Below, piece by piece: positions 34,964 through 44,529 of a DNA stretch of 64,000 bases (its first letter is position 1; every line of letters begins with the position of its first letter). The DNA comes from Brachybacterium sacelli (GTDB lineage Bacteria; Actinomycetota; Actinomycetes; Actinomycetales; Dermabacteraceae), in the NCBI RefSeq assembly GCF_017876545.1, contig NZ_JAGIOD010000001.1, positions 1,488,001-1,552,000 on the forward strand. Reading direction: 5' to 3'. A program made the translations under genes and the position numbers. The notes below the pieces were generated by a model that saw only the letters and a list, made by a program, of their open reading frames with translations, was not told the origin of the DNA and made no database searches.

Positions 34964-37207
34964 TCAGGCCTGCGTCGGTCCTCGCGGAGGGTCGTCGGGG
35001 ACGAGGCAGGGCAGTTGGTTCTCGGCGAGGTCGAGAAGATGGTCGACCTGGGACGCGAGATCCCCGCGAGGCGTCACGGGATAGGGGTCCGTCGAGTTCC
35101 GCCAGTTCTCCTCGATCCGTCTGATCTCGACGCGCAACGGTTCGGGGTCGGTCAGTGGTGTCGAGCCGTCCGCGCCGGAGGCGAGCCAGTCCGCCCACGC
35201 GCGCCACCGTGCCAGGTGCAGATCCGTCAGCGATCCGGACCAGTGCCGTGCCGAGTAGTCGTGCAGGCCGCTGTCCTGCTCGCCCCACACGCTGATCAGC
35301 GAGCGCGCATCGCGTTCGAGGGCATCGGCCAGGTCGGCGTCGGATCCGGCCCAGCGGCGAGCGTCGGCGATCCACCGGCCGACGAGCAGCTCCGGGCGAC
35401 TGGCGGCGACGGTGTCCGCGGCGCGGATCAGCTCCTCGAGTGCGCCGGCCTCACCTCGGACGCGGGCGCCGTCCCCGGTCGCAGCTGCGGCGGCCATCGC
35501 GCGCAGCGGGGCGCGCGCCGACTGCGCGGCCACGTGGAGTGCGAGCTGCGCGAGGTCGTGGTGAAGGGCGTCATGGCCATCCGGTCGACCGAGGAGGGGC
35601 AGCAGCCGGCGCACCGCCTGCGCCAGCTCGGGAAGGGCACCCAGCATGTCGTGATCGTTCTCCGCGTCGAGGGTCGCCGAGGGCGGCCCGTCCGCGTCGG
35701 GCAGCCGTTCTCCCGCGAGCCGTTGCGTCGCGAAAGGAAGCTCTCGCGACCACGGGCGGGCGATCAACGGCGACGGGGTGGCCCGGGTCCGACCCGCGCC
35801 GTACAGGGTCCGACCGACGAGGTCCCGGGCCTCGAGAGCCGCGGGAGACCGTGTGCCCCAGCGGCGCGCGAGGTGGTCCTCGCGCCACTGTTCCAGCGAC
35901 GGCATCGGCGACCACAGTGCCCGCGTGGCGAGCTCGTAGACCACCGCATTCTCATCGAGCGCCTCGGAGGTGATCCCGAACCCTTCGAGCCGTCCGCGGG
36001 TCCCCTCGGCTGCGGCACGCCGGAGCCCGGCGAGGTCGTCGGCGAGCGCGGCGAGGTCCCCGAACAGTCCGAAGCGCCCCCCGAAGGTGTGCGTGAGGCA
36101 CCACAGCCACCTCCGGCCGTACATCGCACCGGTGCGGTGCCACATCGGAGCGTGCTCACCCCACAGGTCCAACAGCACCAGGTGATCATCGGGGACGAGG
36201 GAGAGAAGGCTGCGGACGCGCTCCTCGGTCCAGTACTCCGCTCGGTAGTGGAAGGGCCATCCCTGCAGGATCCACACGGCGTCCGGGTCGGCGTCGCGCA
36301 ATGCCGCGTAGATCGCCTCGGCGTGGGCGGCGAGCTCGTCCGGCGACGTGGTCGGAGGCAGCGACTCGATGTAGGGATCGACCGCGTAGAGATGGTCCGT
36401 CCCCAAAAGGTCCCTCTGGTGTCGGTGCAGGGAGGCGGCGGCCGCGGCGAACAGCGGATCGCTCGGGTCGGCCAGGGAGTTCTGCCATCCCTGCCAGTCG
36501 ATGGTGCGGTCCGTGCCGACCAGCTCCTCGGGCAGCTGCCCGCCGAACCCGGGCAGGACCACCGACATGCCGAGCTCGCGCTCTCGCTGCGCGATCCGTC
36601 GCCCCAGATGGGCACGCGCGGCGAGCACCTCGTCGGTCAGCGGGGCGCCGAGGTCATGGGTGATCCCCATCGTCGTCCACGGGAAGAATGCGGGCCCGCC
36701 CACGAACCGTGCCGCGTCCTGTGGATCCATGCCGAGATCGCGGAGCATGCGGACCAGCACCCACTCGTGACCGACGAGGTTCAGCGGTGCCGTGACCCCG
36801 TGCAGGGCCATCCAATCGATGTGGCGTTCCCACTCCTGCCACTCCCAGAAGGCCGTGGTGTACCCGAAGGCCACCGGGTTGAGGTGGTAGCGGGTGCGCA
36901 GGTGCGTCTCGTAGCGCTGCGGGGCCGCCTCGGGCAGGGGCGCGTCTGCCTCGATGATCGGTGCGCCGTTCCAAGAGAGATCGGCGCCGAAGAAGCTCTC
37001 GAGGGCACGGGCGAGTCCGACGGAGGCTGCTGAGGTCGAACTGGCCTCGAGCCTCAGCTCGTCACCGGAGGCGCTGACGGTGACATGCTCGGCACCGGAC
37101 GCGTCTGCCGGGGCGTGATCGATGTGAAGACGGTCCAGGAGCCCGGGCGCGCGTCGGCGCGCCAGGCCACGGAGGCCGTCGAACAGACCCACGGGCTCAG
37201 GGTTCAC
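34964..37207 (-). CDS. Alpha-N-acetylglucosaminidase (GH89, NAGLU-like)
   Basis: 747 aa covering all three GH89 domains. The small N-terminal domain is followed by the catalytic barrel with 'FWEWQEWERHIDWMALHGV' and 'LVGHEWV'. E281 in 'YAVDPYIES' aligns with the human NAGLU acid/base Glu316 region, and E415 in 'GITSEALDENAVVYEL' with the nucleophile Glu446 region. The helical C-terminal domain follows. It removes terminal alpha-GlcNAc, as in heparan sulfate or gastric mucin. No signal peptide: the GTG start at 37207 has GGGAGG seven bases upstream and overlaps the SIS gene, so the enzyme is cytoplasmic. Confidence 0.9.
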   Translation of the reverse strand: MNPEPVGLFDGLRGLARRRAPGLLDRLHIDHAPADASGAEHVTVSASGDELRLEASSTSAASVGLARALESFFGADLSWNGAPIIEADAPLPEAAPQRYETHLRTRYHLNPVAFGYTTAFWEWQEWERHIDWMALHGVTAPLNLVGHEWVLVRMLRDLGMDPQDAARFVGGPAFFPWTTMGITHDLGAPLTDEVLAARAHLGRRIAQRERELGMSVVLPGFGGQLPEELVGTDRTIDWQGWQNSLADPSDPLFAAAAASLHRHQRDLLGTDHLYAVDPYIESLPPTTSPDELAAHAEAIYAALRDADPDAVWILQGWPFHYRAEYWTEERVRSLLSLVPDDHLVLLDLWGEHAPMWHRTGAMYGRRWLWCLTHTFGGRFGLFGDLAALADDLAGLRRAAAEGTRGRLEGFGITSEALDENAVVYELATRALWSPMPSLEQWREDHLARRWGTRSPAALEARDLVGRTLYGAGRTRATPSPLIARPWSRELPFATQRLAGERLPDADGPPSATLDAENDHDMLGALPELAQAVRRLLPLLGRPDGHDALHHDLAQLALHVAAQSARAPLRAMAAAAATGDGARVRGEAGALEELIRAADTVAASRPELLVGRWIADARRWAGSDADLADALERDARSLISVWGEQDSGLHDYSARHWSGSLTDLHLARWRAWADWLASGADGSTPLTDPEPLRVEIRRIEENWRNSTDPYPVTPRGDLASQVDHLLDLAENQLPCLVPDDPPRGPTQA

Positions 37208-37928
37208 GGCTCAGCCTCCCGCGGAAGGGGGCGAGCACGGCCTCGTTGGTCTCGTCCCCGTCGACGCGGTTCATGCTGCGCAGTACGGGCGGGGAGATGC
37301 CTTGGGCCGTGAGATGCTCCATCGCCCCGATGGCGAGCGAATGCAGCAGCAGCGTGGAGAGGATCGTGGAGGTCGGGCCCGTCTCTGTCCCGTCCTCGAG
37401 TGAGAGGGTCACGTCGCCCTCGGGGGCGTGCGTATCGAGAACCGTGTCGGCGACGTCGAGCAGCCGCAGTCCGTCGGGGTGACGGGACCGACTGGCGAGG
37501 GAGTGCTCGCGGCTGGTGATCGCCACCACGGACAGACCGGTCCGGCCGGCCTGCTGTGCAAGCTGGACGGGAACCGGATTGATACCGGAGTGGGAGACGA
37601 TCACGAGGACCTCACCCGGGCGGAGGTCGTGCAGCTCGGCGATCGCCGTGCCGTACCCGGGGAGGCGCTCGATGTGGGAGACGCGGGTCGGCTCCCAAGG
37701 CGCCAGTGCCGGATCGTGGAGGAGGTTCACCGGCGCCAGCCCACCGGCGCGGAAGGTGGCGTCGATCGCCGGGAGCATCGAGTGCCCCGAGCCGAAGACA
37801 TGGAGCACGCCCCCGCCCTGCAGGGAGCGGGCCACCAGACGGCAGACGTGCTCGAGGCAGTCCGTCTCCTCGGCCGTGCGCTGGACGAGCTCCAGCACGG
37901 CGCTGCGGTACGCGTCAACGGCTTTCAT
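37197..37928 (-). CDS. SIS-domain sugar isomerase-like protein (UPF0309 type)
   Basis: 243 aa. SIS phosphosugar-binding pattern: 'VLHVFGSGHSMLPAIDATFRAGG' and 'VLVIVSHSGINPVPVQLAQQAG', with the family's long stretch on UPF0309-like proteins around 'EGDVTLSLE'. It probably binds or isomerises an amino-sugar phosphate (GlcNAc-6-P or its epimer) made by the kinase encoded just upstream (ATGA overlap at 37925-37928). Confidence 0.8.
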   Translation of the reverse strand: MKAVDAYRSAVLELVQRTAEETDCLEHVCRLVARSLQGGGVLHVFGSGHSMLPAIDATFRAGGLAPVNLLHDPALAPWEPTRVSHIERLPGYGTAIAELHDLRPGEVLVIVSHSGINPVPVQLAQQAGRTGLSVVAITSREHSLASRSRHPDGLRLLDVADTVLDTHAPEGDVTLSLEDGTETGPTSTILSTLLLHSLAIGAMEHLTAQGISPPVLRSMNRVDGDETNEAVLAPFRGRLSREP

Positions 37929-38899
37929 GGATCCTCACTTCGGAAGGCACTGGTCAGCAGGTGGGTGATCGGGTCGTGCGGCGTCGCGGCGAGCAGCCTC
38001 CCGCCCTCGAGGGCGTCGCCGGCGCCGTGGAGCATCTTCGCTTCGGGGCAGCGTGCCCGCAGGTGCCCGGCGACGGTGTCGGCGAAGAGGGTGTCGAAGA
38101 AGAGCCCGCCTACGAAGGCCACCGGAAGGTCCCTCAGCTGCGGGTCGCCCAGGCGTCGTCCGGCGGCGAGGGCCATGTCGACCAGCTCGGACACGATCGC
38201 GGACACCACGTCCACGGCGACTCGGTCACCCACGGCGGCGGTGCGCAGCACGCTCCGGGCCAGTGCGGCGACGTCTTTGGTCGGCGTGCTCGAGGCGTAC
38301 AGCTCGCCGATGAATCGCTCGGGATCCGCGCCGGTGAGCTCCGCGGTCAGCGTCGTGGAGGGCCCGGCACCGTCGAGCGCGGAGCAGGCCGCTTGCAACC
38401 CGGCCCTGCCCAGGGCGAAGCCGCTGCCGCGATCGCCGGCGAGATGTCCCCAGCCGTCGAGGTGCACCAGAGGACAGCCTTCGACGGCGCCGAGGACCAA
38501 GGAACCGGTCCCCGCCTGGACGAGGACCCCGGGGCGGGGACCGAGCGCTCCCAGGTATGCCGCGATCACATCGTTGACCACCAGGACGTCGCACCCCGCG
38601 TGCTCGGCGAGGGCGGCCTGGAGGGCGTGCTCGGCCTCTCCGTGGCTGCGGACCCCGGTCGTGGCCAGGACGACCGTGTCGTACGGTCCGTGCTCGAGAC
38701 GGCTCAGGACTTCCCGGACTTTCGCCAGCACCGCCTGCTGCGCTTCGGGTGCTCCCGGATGGAGGAAGCCCTCCTCCTCGCGATGGCGGGCCAGCACGTG
38801 GTCGCCCGCGAAGACCGCCGCGCGCACGGTCGACTTGCCGGCGTCGATGACCGCGATCCGGGGACCGTCGGCACCTCGACGGGAAGCGGCTGCGAGCAT
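37925..38899 (-). CDS. N-acetylglucosamine kinase (BadF/BadG/BcrA ATPase family)
   Basis: 324 aa actin-like ATPase fold: 'IAVIDAGKSTVRAAVF' (phosphate 1), 'VLVVNDVIAAYLGAL' (catalytic Asp), 'VLVQAGTGSLVLGAVEG' (phosphate 2) and 'GHLAGDRGSGFALGRAGL', the GlcNAc-kinase type segment. It phosphorylates the GlcNAc released by the GH89 enzyme. First gene of the minus-strand operon, divergent from the GntR regulator. Confidence 0.85.
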   Translation of the reverse strand: MLAAASRRGADGPRIAVIDAGKSTVRAAVFAGDHVLARHREEEGFLHPGAPEAQQAVLAKVREVLSRLEHGPYDTVVLATTGVRSHGEAEHALQAALAEHAGCDVLVVNDVIAAYLGALGPRPGVLVQAGTGSLVLGAVEGCPLVHLDGWGHLAGDRGSGFALGRAGLQAACSALDGAGPSTTLTAELTGADPERFIGELYASSTPTKDVAALARSVLRTAAVGDRVAVDVVSAIVSELVDMALAAGRRLGDPQLRDLPVAFVGGLFFDTLFADTVAGHLRARCPEAKMLHGAGDALEGGRLLAATPHDPITHLLTSAFRSEDP

Positions 38900-38996
38900 G
38901 CGGCGGATCGTATGTGGTGCGCCGTCACGTGGCCATAGTTACCAGACCGCCGGACCATGAACTCACAGGATGAACGCAGGTGGAGGCATTTTTAGC

Positions 38997-39043
38997 TGGA
39001 CCAAGCGGCACGGATCTCTTGCGATGGGCAGACCGGTGGTCCA
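38997..39043. promoter_or_regulatory. Possible GntR-type operator: TGGACCA ... TGGTCCA
   Basis: TGGACCA (38997-39003) and its inverse complement TGGTCCA (39037-39043) flank 33 bp in the space between the GlcNAc kinase and GntR genes; another CGGACCAT lies at 38951. HutC/DasR-type regulators use GGTCTAGACC-like sites, and these are related but not the same. Weak support. Confidence 0.3.
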
Positions 39044-39081
39044 GGATCTGGGGCATTCGGGACGGGACGAGGAGGTGCCCC

Positions 39082-39816
39082 ATGCGACCGGCACGGATCG
39101 CCCATGAGGTGCGCGACGCCATCGAGGAGCGCTATGTCGCCGGCAGCGAGCCCTCGTCGGTGCTTCCGTCGGAGCGACGGCTGGCCGCCGAGCTGGGCGT
39201 CGCCCGGGCCACGGTCCGCGCCGCGCTGGCGATGCTGCGCGAGCAGCAGCAGATCCAGTCGGGCGCCGGCGGCCCCGCCGTGGTCGTCGACCCCCGTCTG
39301 ACGAAGGCGCCGCAGCTGTCCTCCTTCACGCAGGACGCTCTCGCCCGCGGCTGGCACCCCTCCAGCGAGCTGCTCGAGGCCGTGGAGGAGCCGGCCGACG
39401 TCTCCGTGGCCCGGGATCTGGGGATCACCCCCGGCAGCCAGGTGCATCGGATCCGACGCCTGCGACTGGCCGACCGCAGCCCCATGGCCCTCGAGGAGGT
39501 CTGGCTGCCGCAGGCGCTCTTCCCCGATCTCCTCTCCCACGACCTCTCCGGCTCCCTGTACGAGCTGCTCGAGTCGCGGTACGGCGCCGCCGTCTACCGG
39601 CACGATCGGCGGATCTCCGCCATCAGCGTCGATGCCCCGCATGCGGAGATGTTGGACATGCCGCTCGGCGCCGCGGCCCTGTTCGCCACCCAGGTCGGCC
39701 TCGACCGTCACGGGCGGCGCCTGGAGCTCGGTCGCTCCGTCTATCGCGGCGACCGGTTCGACTTCACCACCGTCACCTTCGCCGCCGTCCGACGAGCGGA
39801 GAGGAGCCGATCGTGA
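39082..39816 (+). CDS. GntR-family regulator, HutC/DasR subfamily (UTRA domain)
   Basis: 244 aa from the ATG at 39082 with GAGGAGGT upstream. The winged helix has 'LPSERRLAAELGVARATVRAAL', and the UTRA effector domain follows ('VHRIRRLRLADRSPMALEEVWLP', 'VDAPHAEMLDMPLGAAALFATQ'). DasR/NagR members respond to GlcN-6-P or GlcNAc-6-P, which matches the flanking GlcNAc genes. It likely controls both the divergent degradation operon and the ABC importer downstream. Confidence 0.88.
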   Translation: MRPARIAHEVRDAIEERYVAGSEPSSVLPSERRLAAELGVARATVRAALAMLREQQQIQSGAGGPAVVVDPRLTKAPQLSSFTQDALARGWHPSSELLEAVEEPADVSVARDLGITPGSQVHRIRRLRLADRSPMALEEVWLPQALFPDLLSHDLSGSLYELLESRYGAAVYRHDRRISAISVDAPHAEMLDMPLGAAALFATQVGLDRHGRRLELGRSVYRGDRFDFTTVTFAAVRRAERSRS

Positions 39817-39919
39817 GCACGTCCCCGGGCCCCGTAGGACCACGACAGGGCTGCGACATCTTCCTCCGCGCATCGGGATGTCACAGCCGGAACACTTCAC
39901 GAACGCAAAGGGGAACGTC

Positions 39920-41212
39920 ATGAGACGACGAGCAGTGCTGGCTGGAATGGGCCTTGCGAGCCTTGGCGCCGCAGGATGCAGCAACGGCGGCGGAGGCGGT
40001 GGCGCCGGTGGCGACGTCGACATCTCCGACACGGAGATGGAGGCGACCATCGAGTTCGCCGCCTGGGAATCCGACTTCGACTGGAAGTCCGTGCTCGAGG
40101 GCTTCACCGCGAAATACCCGAACATCACGGTGGAGACGACCAAGAGCCCCTTCAAGGATTTCTTCACGCGGCTGCAGACCCAGGCCTCCGGCGACAACCT
40201 CCCCGACGCGTTCATGATGAACGGGCCCAGCTTCCAGCTGTACGCCAGTCACGACAAGCTCATCTCTCTCGAGTCCGTCGTCGACGCCGGCGAGCTCGAC
40301 TTCTCGAACTATCCCGAGGCCATGGAGGAGCTCTACACCTACGAGGACGTTCCGTACGGTGTGCCGACCTCGTACGACTCGATCGGCCTCTGGTACAACG
40401 AGGAGCTGTTCGAGAAGGCGGGCGTCGAGGTGCCGACGGTCGAGTGGACCTGGGAGAACCTGCACGAGGCGGCCAAGAGCATCAGCGAGGCGCTGGAGGG
40501 CGAGGGCGTCTACGGCTTCGCGGGAGGCGCCTACAACCAGGAGCTGTTCTACAACCTGATCTTCCAGGCCGGCGGCGCCGTGCTCAACGAGGACGCCACC
40601 CAGGCCGAGTACTCCAGCCCCGGCAGCCGCCAGGCGCTCCAGTTCCTCCGCGACATGGTGGAGGACGGGTCCTCCCCGTCGATCCGGACGACCGCCGACA
40701 CCTCGCCCGACGAGCTGTTCAAGAGCGGGAAAGCGGCGATGGTCTACGGCGGCAGCTTCCGCGTCGCCGGATACGTCGACTCGGCCGTCGGCGACGTCAT
40801 CCAGGTCGTGCCCCTGCCGAAGGGCGAACAGCGCGGCGTGGTCCTGCACGGCGGAGCCGTCGTCGCGCACGCCGACAGCGACAACCGCGAGGCCGCCGCG
40901 GCGTTCGCGGTGTACACCGGCAGTCAGGAGGCGCAGGAGATCATCGGTGGGTCGGGCGCCTCGATCCCGGCGTTCCAGGGCACCGAGAAGGCGTACATCG
41001 AGGCGCACCCGGATTACGACCTGGAGATCTTCCCCGAGTCCGCGGAGGAGTACGGCTTCCCGTACCCGGTATCGGCGAACACGCAGGCCTGGCTCGAGGT
41101 CGAGAGCGACATGATCCCCAAGATCCTCGCCGGTGAGCTGAGCGTGGACGAGGGGACCGCGCAGCTCGACGAGAAGATCGACGCACTCCTCGCGGAGGAA
41201 GCCGAGCAGTGA
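39920..41212 (+). CDS. ABC transporter solute-binding lipoprotein (family 1) for an oligosaccharide
   Basis: 430 aa. Lipoprotein signal MRRRAVLAGMGLASLGAAGC (Cys20) followed by a Gly-rich spacer. The body has the family 1 pattern 'VPYGVPTSYDSIGLWYNEELFEKAG'. The ATG at 39920 follows AAAGGGGAA. The stop overlaps the GTG of the first permease. Its position between the GlcNAc regulator and a sulfatase suggests a GlcNAc-containing, probably sulfated, ligand (inference). Confidence 0.9.
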   Translation: MRRRAVLAGMGLASLGAAGCSNGGGGGGAGGDVDISDTEMEATIEFAAWESDFDWKSVLEGFTAKYPNITVETTKSPFKDFFTRLQTQASGDNLPDAFMMNGPSFQLYASHDKLISLESVVDAGELDFSNYPEAMEELYTYEDVPYGVPTSYDSIGLWYNEELFEKAGVEVPTVEWTWENLHEAAKSISEALEGEGVYGFAGGAYNQELFYNLIFQAGGAVLNEDATQAEYSSPGSRQALQFLRDMVEDGSSPSIRTTADTSPDELFKSGKAAMVYGGSFRVAGYVDSAVGDVIQVVPLPKGEQRGVVLHGGAVVAHADSDNREAAAAFAVYTGSQEAQEIIGGSGASIPAFQGTEKAYIEAHPDYDLEIFPESAEEYGFPYPVSANTQAWLEVESDMIPKILAGELSVDEGTAQLDEKIDALLAEEAEQ

Positions 41213-42156
41213 CGCAACTGGCCGCACCGCGCTCGCCATCGAGCGCGAGCACTCGGGGGCGTCGCGGCGGAGGCCGCCGCGTCGCCAATCCAGACGGTCC
41301 GTGGCCATGGTTGTTCGTCCTGCCGACGCTCATCGGACTGGCGGTCTTCTACTTCTGGCCGGTGATCCAGACCGCGTACTACTCGCTCACGAGCTGGGGC
41401 GTCTTCGGCGATGCAGAGTTCGTCGGCTTCGAGAACTGGATCGACCTGCTGCAGTCCGGAACCGTCCCGCGGGCGTTGATCAACACGCTTCTGTACACGG
41501 CGATGCTGATGCTGGGCCTCCCGATCTCGATCTACATTGCGAGCCTGCTGAACCGGCCGGGGCTGAGATTCGCAGCGTTCTACCGGGTGCTCTACTTCGC
41601 CCCCTTCGTCTCGATGCCGGCCGCGATCGCCCTCGTGTGGGGAATGATCTTCAACAGCCAGTACGGCATCCTCAATCAGTTCCTGGGAGTGTTCGGCATT
41701 CCCGCGGTGTACTGGACCTCGACCGAATGGGTCGCGCTCATCGCGATCGGCATGGTGGGGATCTGGTCATCGCTCGGGTTCAACATCATCATTCTCGGCG
41801 CGGGCCTGCGCAGCATCCCCTCGGACCTGTACGAGGCCGCTCGCCTCGACGGTGCCTCGAACTGGCGGCAGCTCATCTCCATCACGGTGCCGCTGCTGAG
41901 CCCGAGCATCTTCTTCCTGACCGTGCTGAGCGTCATCCACGGCATGGAGCTTTTCGACCTGATCTTCATCATGATCGGCGAGTCGAACCCGATCAAGGGC
42001 GATACGCAGTCCATGGTCTCGCTGTTCTACCGCGAAGCGTTCATCAGCAACGACAAGGGGACGGGAGCGGCGATCGCCATCCTGCTGATGCTGATCATCG
42101 GGGTGCTGACGGCGATCCAGTTCTGGGTGCAGAGGCGGTGGTTCAGCTTTGACTGA
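41209..42156 (+). CDS. ABC transporter permease, MalF-type
   Basis: 315 aa with six membrane helices after a basic N-terminus. EAA loop 'YEAARLDGASNWRQLISITVPLL'. The GTG start at 41209 overlaps the binding-protein stop (GTGA). It pairs with the next permease. Confidence 0.9.
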   Translation: MTQLAAPRSPSSASTRGRRGGGRRVANPDGPWPWLFVLPTLIGLAVFYFWPVIQTAYYSLTSWGVFGDAEFVGFENWIDLLQSGTVPRALINTLLYTAMLMLGLPISIYIASLLNRPGLRFAAFYRVLYFAPFVSMPAAIALVWGMIFNSQYGILNQFLGVFGIPAVYWTSTEWVALIAIGMVGIWSSLGFNIIILGAGLRSIPSDLYEAARLDGASNWRQLISITVPLLSPSIFFLTVLSVIHGMELFDLIFIMIGESNPIKGDTQSMVSLFYREAFISNDKGTGAAIAILLMLIIGVLTAIQFWVQRRWFSFD

Positions 42157-43018
42157 GGTCCGGAAGACGTCCAGCCCGAGGAAGCGCGTCACAGGCGGCG
42201 GGCGCCGGGGGAGCAACGCCTGGGCCCACGTGGTCCTGTCGGCCGGCGGGTTCATCATGGTGTTCCCCTTCCTCTGGCAGATCCTCATGTCCCTGTCCAG
42301 CACGGCAGAGGTCACGTCGGTCCCACCGACCTTCTGGCCGAGCGAACTGCGCTTCGACAACTACGCGGAGGTGTTCCGGCAGATCCCGTTCCTCGACCAG
42401 TTCTGGGTGTCGGTGCGGGTCACCGTGGCGACCGTGGTCGGTCAGGTCGTGCTGTGCAGCATGGCCGGTTACGCGTTCGCACGGATGCGCTTCGTGGCCA
42501 GCGCCGCGATCTTCGCCGTGATGCTCTCGATCCTGATGATCCCGAACCAGGCGTATCTGATCCCGCAGTATCAGATCGTGCAGAGCCTCGGGTGGCTCGA
42601 CACCGTCCCGGGGATCGTGGTCCCGACCATATTCAGTGCATTCGGCACGTTCCTCATGCGGCAGTTCTTCGTGAACCTGCCGGGCGAGCTCGAGGAGGCG
42701 GCGAGGCTCGACGGCGCGAACCCGTTCCAGATCTTCTGGAGGGTGATGCTGCCTCTGGCCCGCCCATCGATCAGCGCGCTGGCGATCATCACCGTGCTGG
42801 CGGCGTGGAACAACCTCCTGTGGCCGCTGGTCGTCACCAGCCGCGCCGAGCATCGACCGCTGTCGGTCGGGATCGCCTCCCTGAACGGGCAGTACGTGAT
42901 CGACTACCCGGTGATGATGGCCGCCTCGTTGATGGCGATGGCGCCGATCCTCATCCTGTTCATCGTGATGCAGCGCCGAGTGATCGAGGGGTTGGCCCAT
43001 TCGGGATTGAAGGGGTGA
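42149..43018 (+). CDS. ABC transporter permease, MalG-type
   Basis: 289 aa with six membrane helices. EAA loop 'EEAARLDGANPFQIFWRVML'. The TTG at 42149 overlaps the upstream permease end by eight bases; no strong ribosome site is present, consistent with coupled translation. No ATPase gene follows; the next gene is convergent. Confidence 0.88.
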   Translation: MTEVRKTSSPRKRVTGGGRRGSNAWAHVVLSAGGFIMVFPFLWQILMSLSSTAEVTSVPPTFWPSELRFDNYAEVFRQIPFLDQFWVSVRVTVATVVGQVVLCSMAGYAFARMRFVASAAIFAVMLSILMIPNQAYLIPQYQIVQSLGWLDTVPGIVVPTIFSAFGTFLMRQFFVNLPGELEEAARLDGANPFQIFWRVMLPLARPSISALAIITVLAAWNNLLWPLVVTSRAEHRPLSVGIASLNGQYVIDYPVMMAASLMAMAPILILFIVMQRRVIEGLAHSGLKG

Positions 43019-43082
43019 AGGGTTCTTCGCCGTGCTGAGGCACCGCCCGAAGGCGCTGAGGGCTCGCAGCCTGCTCGTGAGC

Positions 43083-44528
43083 TCACCGAAAATCCTTCGA
43101 CCAGGTCGCCGTGTGCATCGCGCTCTGCGCCCACCAGCGGTGGATGGCGCCATGGAGGCGATCTCGCTCCTCGGCGTACTCGGGGTCGTTGAAGAGATCA
43201 TGCTCCTCATGCGGGTCCTCCGCGAGATCGAACAGCTGGCCCGTCGCATGATCGCTGAACTCGACGAGCTTGTAGCGCTCGTCACGGACCATGGTCATGA
43301 GCTCGGTGTCGGTGAGGATGAAGTCGCGGGCATGCTCGCTGAACACATACTCGCGAGGAGCATGGTCGGCGTCGCCGCGCGCGGCGGGCAGCAGGGACCG
43401 CGCCTCCATCCACTCCGGCGGCGTGAGCCCCGCCAGCTGCATGATCGTGGGTCCCACGTCCATCAGGCTGACCAGTTCGTCGATCCGTCGGCCCGCGGGG
43501 AGGCGCCCCGGGGCCCATAGGATCAGCGGGACGTGGACGCTCGGCTCGTACATGGTCCACTTCTGGGAGTGGCCGTGGTCGTTGAGCGCGTCCCCGTGGT
43601 CTGAGGTGAACACGAGGACGGTGTTGTCCAGGGCCCCGCGCTGTTCGAGGGTGTCCAGGAGCGCGCCGATCTGTTCGTCGATCAGCGTCACGTTCGCGTA
43701 GTAGTGCTGACGCTGGCGCTGAGTCCGCTCGTGGCCGGGGTCGTCGAGGTGCACGATCGCGTCGTGATCGTTGTCGAAGTGCTGCTGGCGCAGGGCCTGC
43801 AGCGGCTGTGGCTGGGCCTCGATGTCTTCGCGGGTGTCGTGCGGGGCGGGCATCGTGCGGTCCCGATATGCATCGAGGAAGCGACGCGGCGGGTCGTAGG
43901 GAGGATGGGGGCCGGGGAAACCGATCTGGAGCAGAAAGGGGCTCTCATCGATCGGATAGCTCTCCAGCCAGTGGCGGGCGAGATTGCCGACGAAGCTGTC
44001 GGCGTGCATGTCCTCCTCGAGCTCCCACTCGAAGGCGCCCAGGCGATCGGCGTAGTCCTCCCGGGTGCGGTAGCTGACGCGTGAGGGCTTGTTCAGGCCG
44101 CGCACCCAGAGGGCCTTGTCCCACTGGTCGAGGAAGTAGGGCAGGTTCGGGTGGTCGCGATCCTTGTTCTCCACGACGTGTCGTTCGTGGAAGCCCACCG
44201 GGGTCTCGTAGGGGAAGGTATGCATCTTGCCGACGCTCGCGCAGCGGTAGCCGCTGCTGGCCAGGTCCTCCACCCAGGAATGGGACCAACGGTCGTCGTT
44301 GCGGAGCACCCCGGAGGTGTGGGGATAGAGCCCGGTGAACAGGCTCGCCCGCGAGGGCGCGCACGAGGGGGAGGCCACGTAGGCGTTGGTGGCGGCGACC
44401 CCCTCCTGCACCAGGCGGTCGAGGTTCGGGGTGTCCACGTGGTCGTGACCCAGCGCGGCGATCGAGTCGAATCGCTGCTGGTCGGTGATCACGAGGACGA
44501 CGTTGGGGCGGATGTCCTGCTCGGTCAT
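43083..44528 (-). CDS. Sulfatase (type I), second copy
   Basis: 481 aa. Signature C56-A-P-S-R60 followed by ASLFTG; metal ligands in 'VITDQQRFD' and 'TSDHGDALNDHG'. GGAAGGAC precedes the ATG at 44528. No signal peptide. Sequence divergence from the sulfatase at 33485 implies a different substrate. It lies directly behind an MHS-type importer (one base between genes), so the two may form a small sulfate-ester uptake and hydrolysis unit under the SorC regulator. A phosphonate monoester hydrolase is a less likely alternative. Confidence 0.88.
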   Translation of the reverse strand: MTEQDIRPNVVLVITDQQRFDSIAALGHDHVDTPNLDRLVQEGVAATNAYVASPSCAPSRASLFTGLYPHTSGVLRNDDRWSHSWVEDLASSGYRCASVGKMHTFPYETPVGFHERHVVENKDRDHPNLPYFLDQWDKALWVRGLNKPSRVSYRTREDYADRLGAFEWELEEDMHADSFVGNLARHWLESYPIDESPFLLQIGFPGPHPPYDPPRRFLDAYRDRTMPAPHDTREDIEAQPQPLQALRQQHFDNDHDAIVHLDDPGHERTQRQRQHYYANVTLIDEQIGALLDTLEQRGALDNTVLVFTSDHGDALNDHGHSQKWTMYEPSVHVPLILWAPGRLPAGRRIDELVSLMDVGPTIMQLAGLTPPEWMEARSLLPAARGDADHAPREYVFSEHARDFILTDTELMTMVRDERYKLVEFSDHATGQLFDLAEDPHEEHDLFNDPEYAEERDRLHGAIHRWWAQSAMHTATWSKDFR

Positions 44529-44529
44529 G

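Noticed and set aside
36003..36020. Loss of the GH89 nucleophile (Ala in NAVVYEL)
   Set aside because: On alignment with human NAGLU the conserved Glu lies six residues earlier, in ITSEALDEN (E415), so the site appears intact.
33545..37033. 1162-codon open frame on the plus strand opposite the sulfatase and GH89 genes
   Set aside because: Shadow frame of two well-recognised enzymes; composition is not protein-like.
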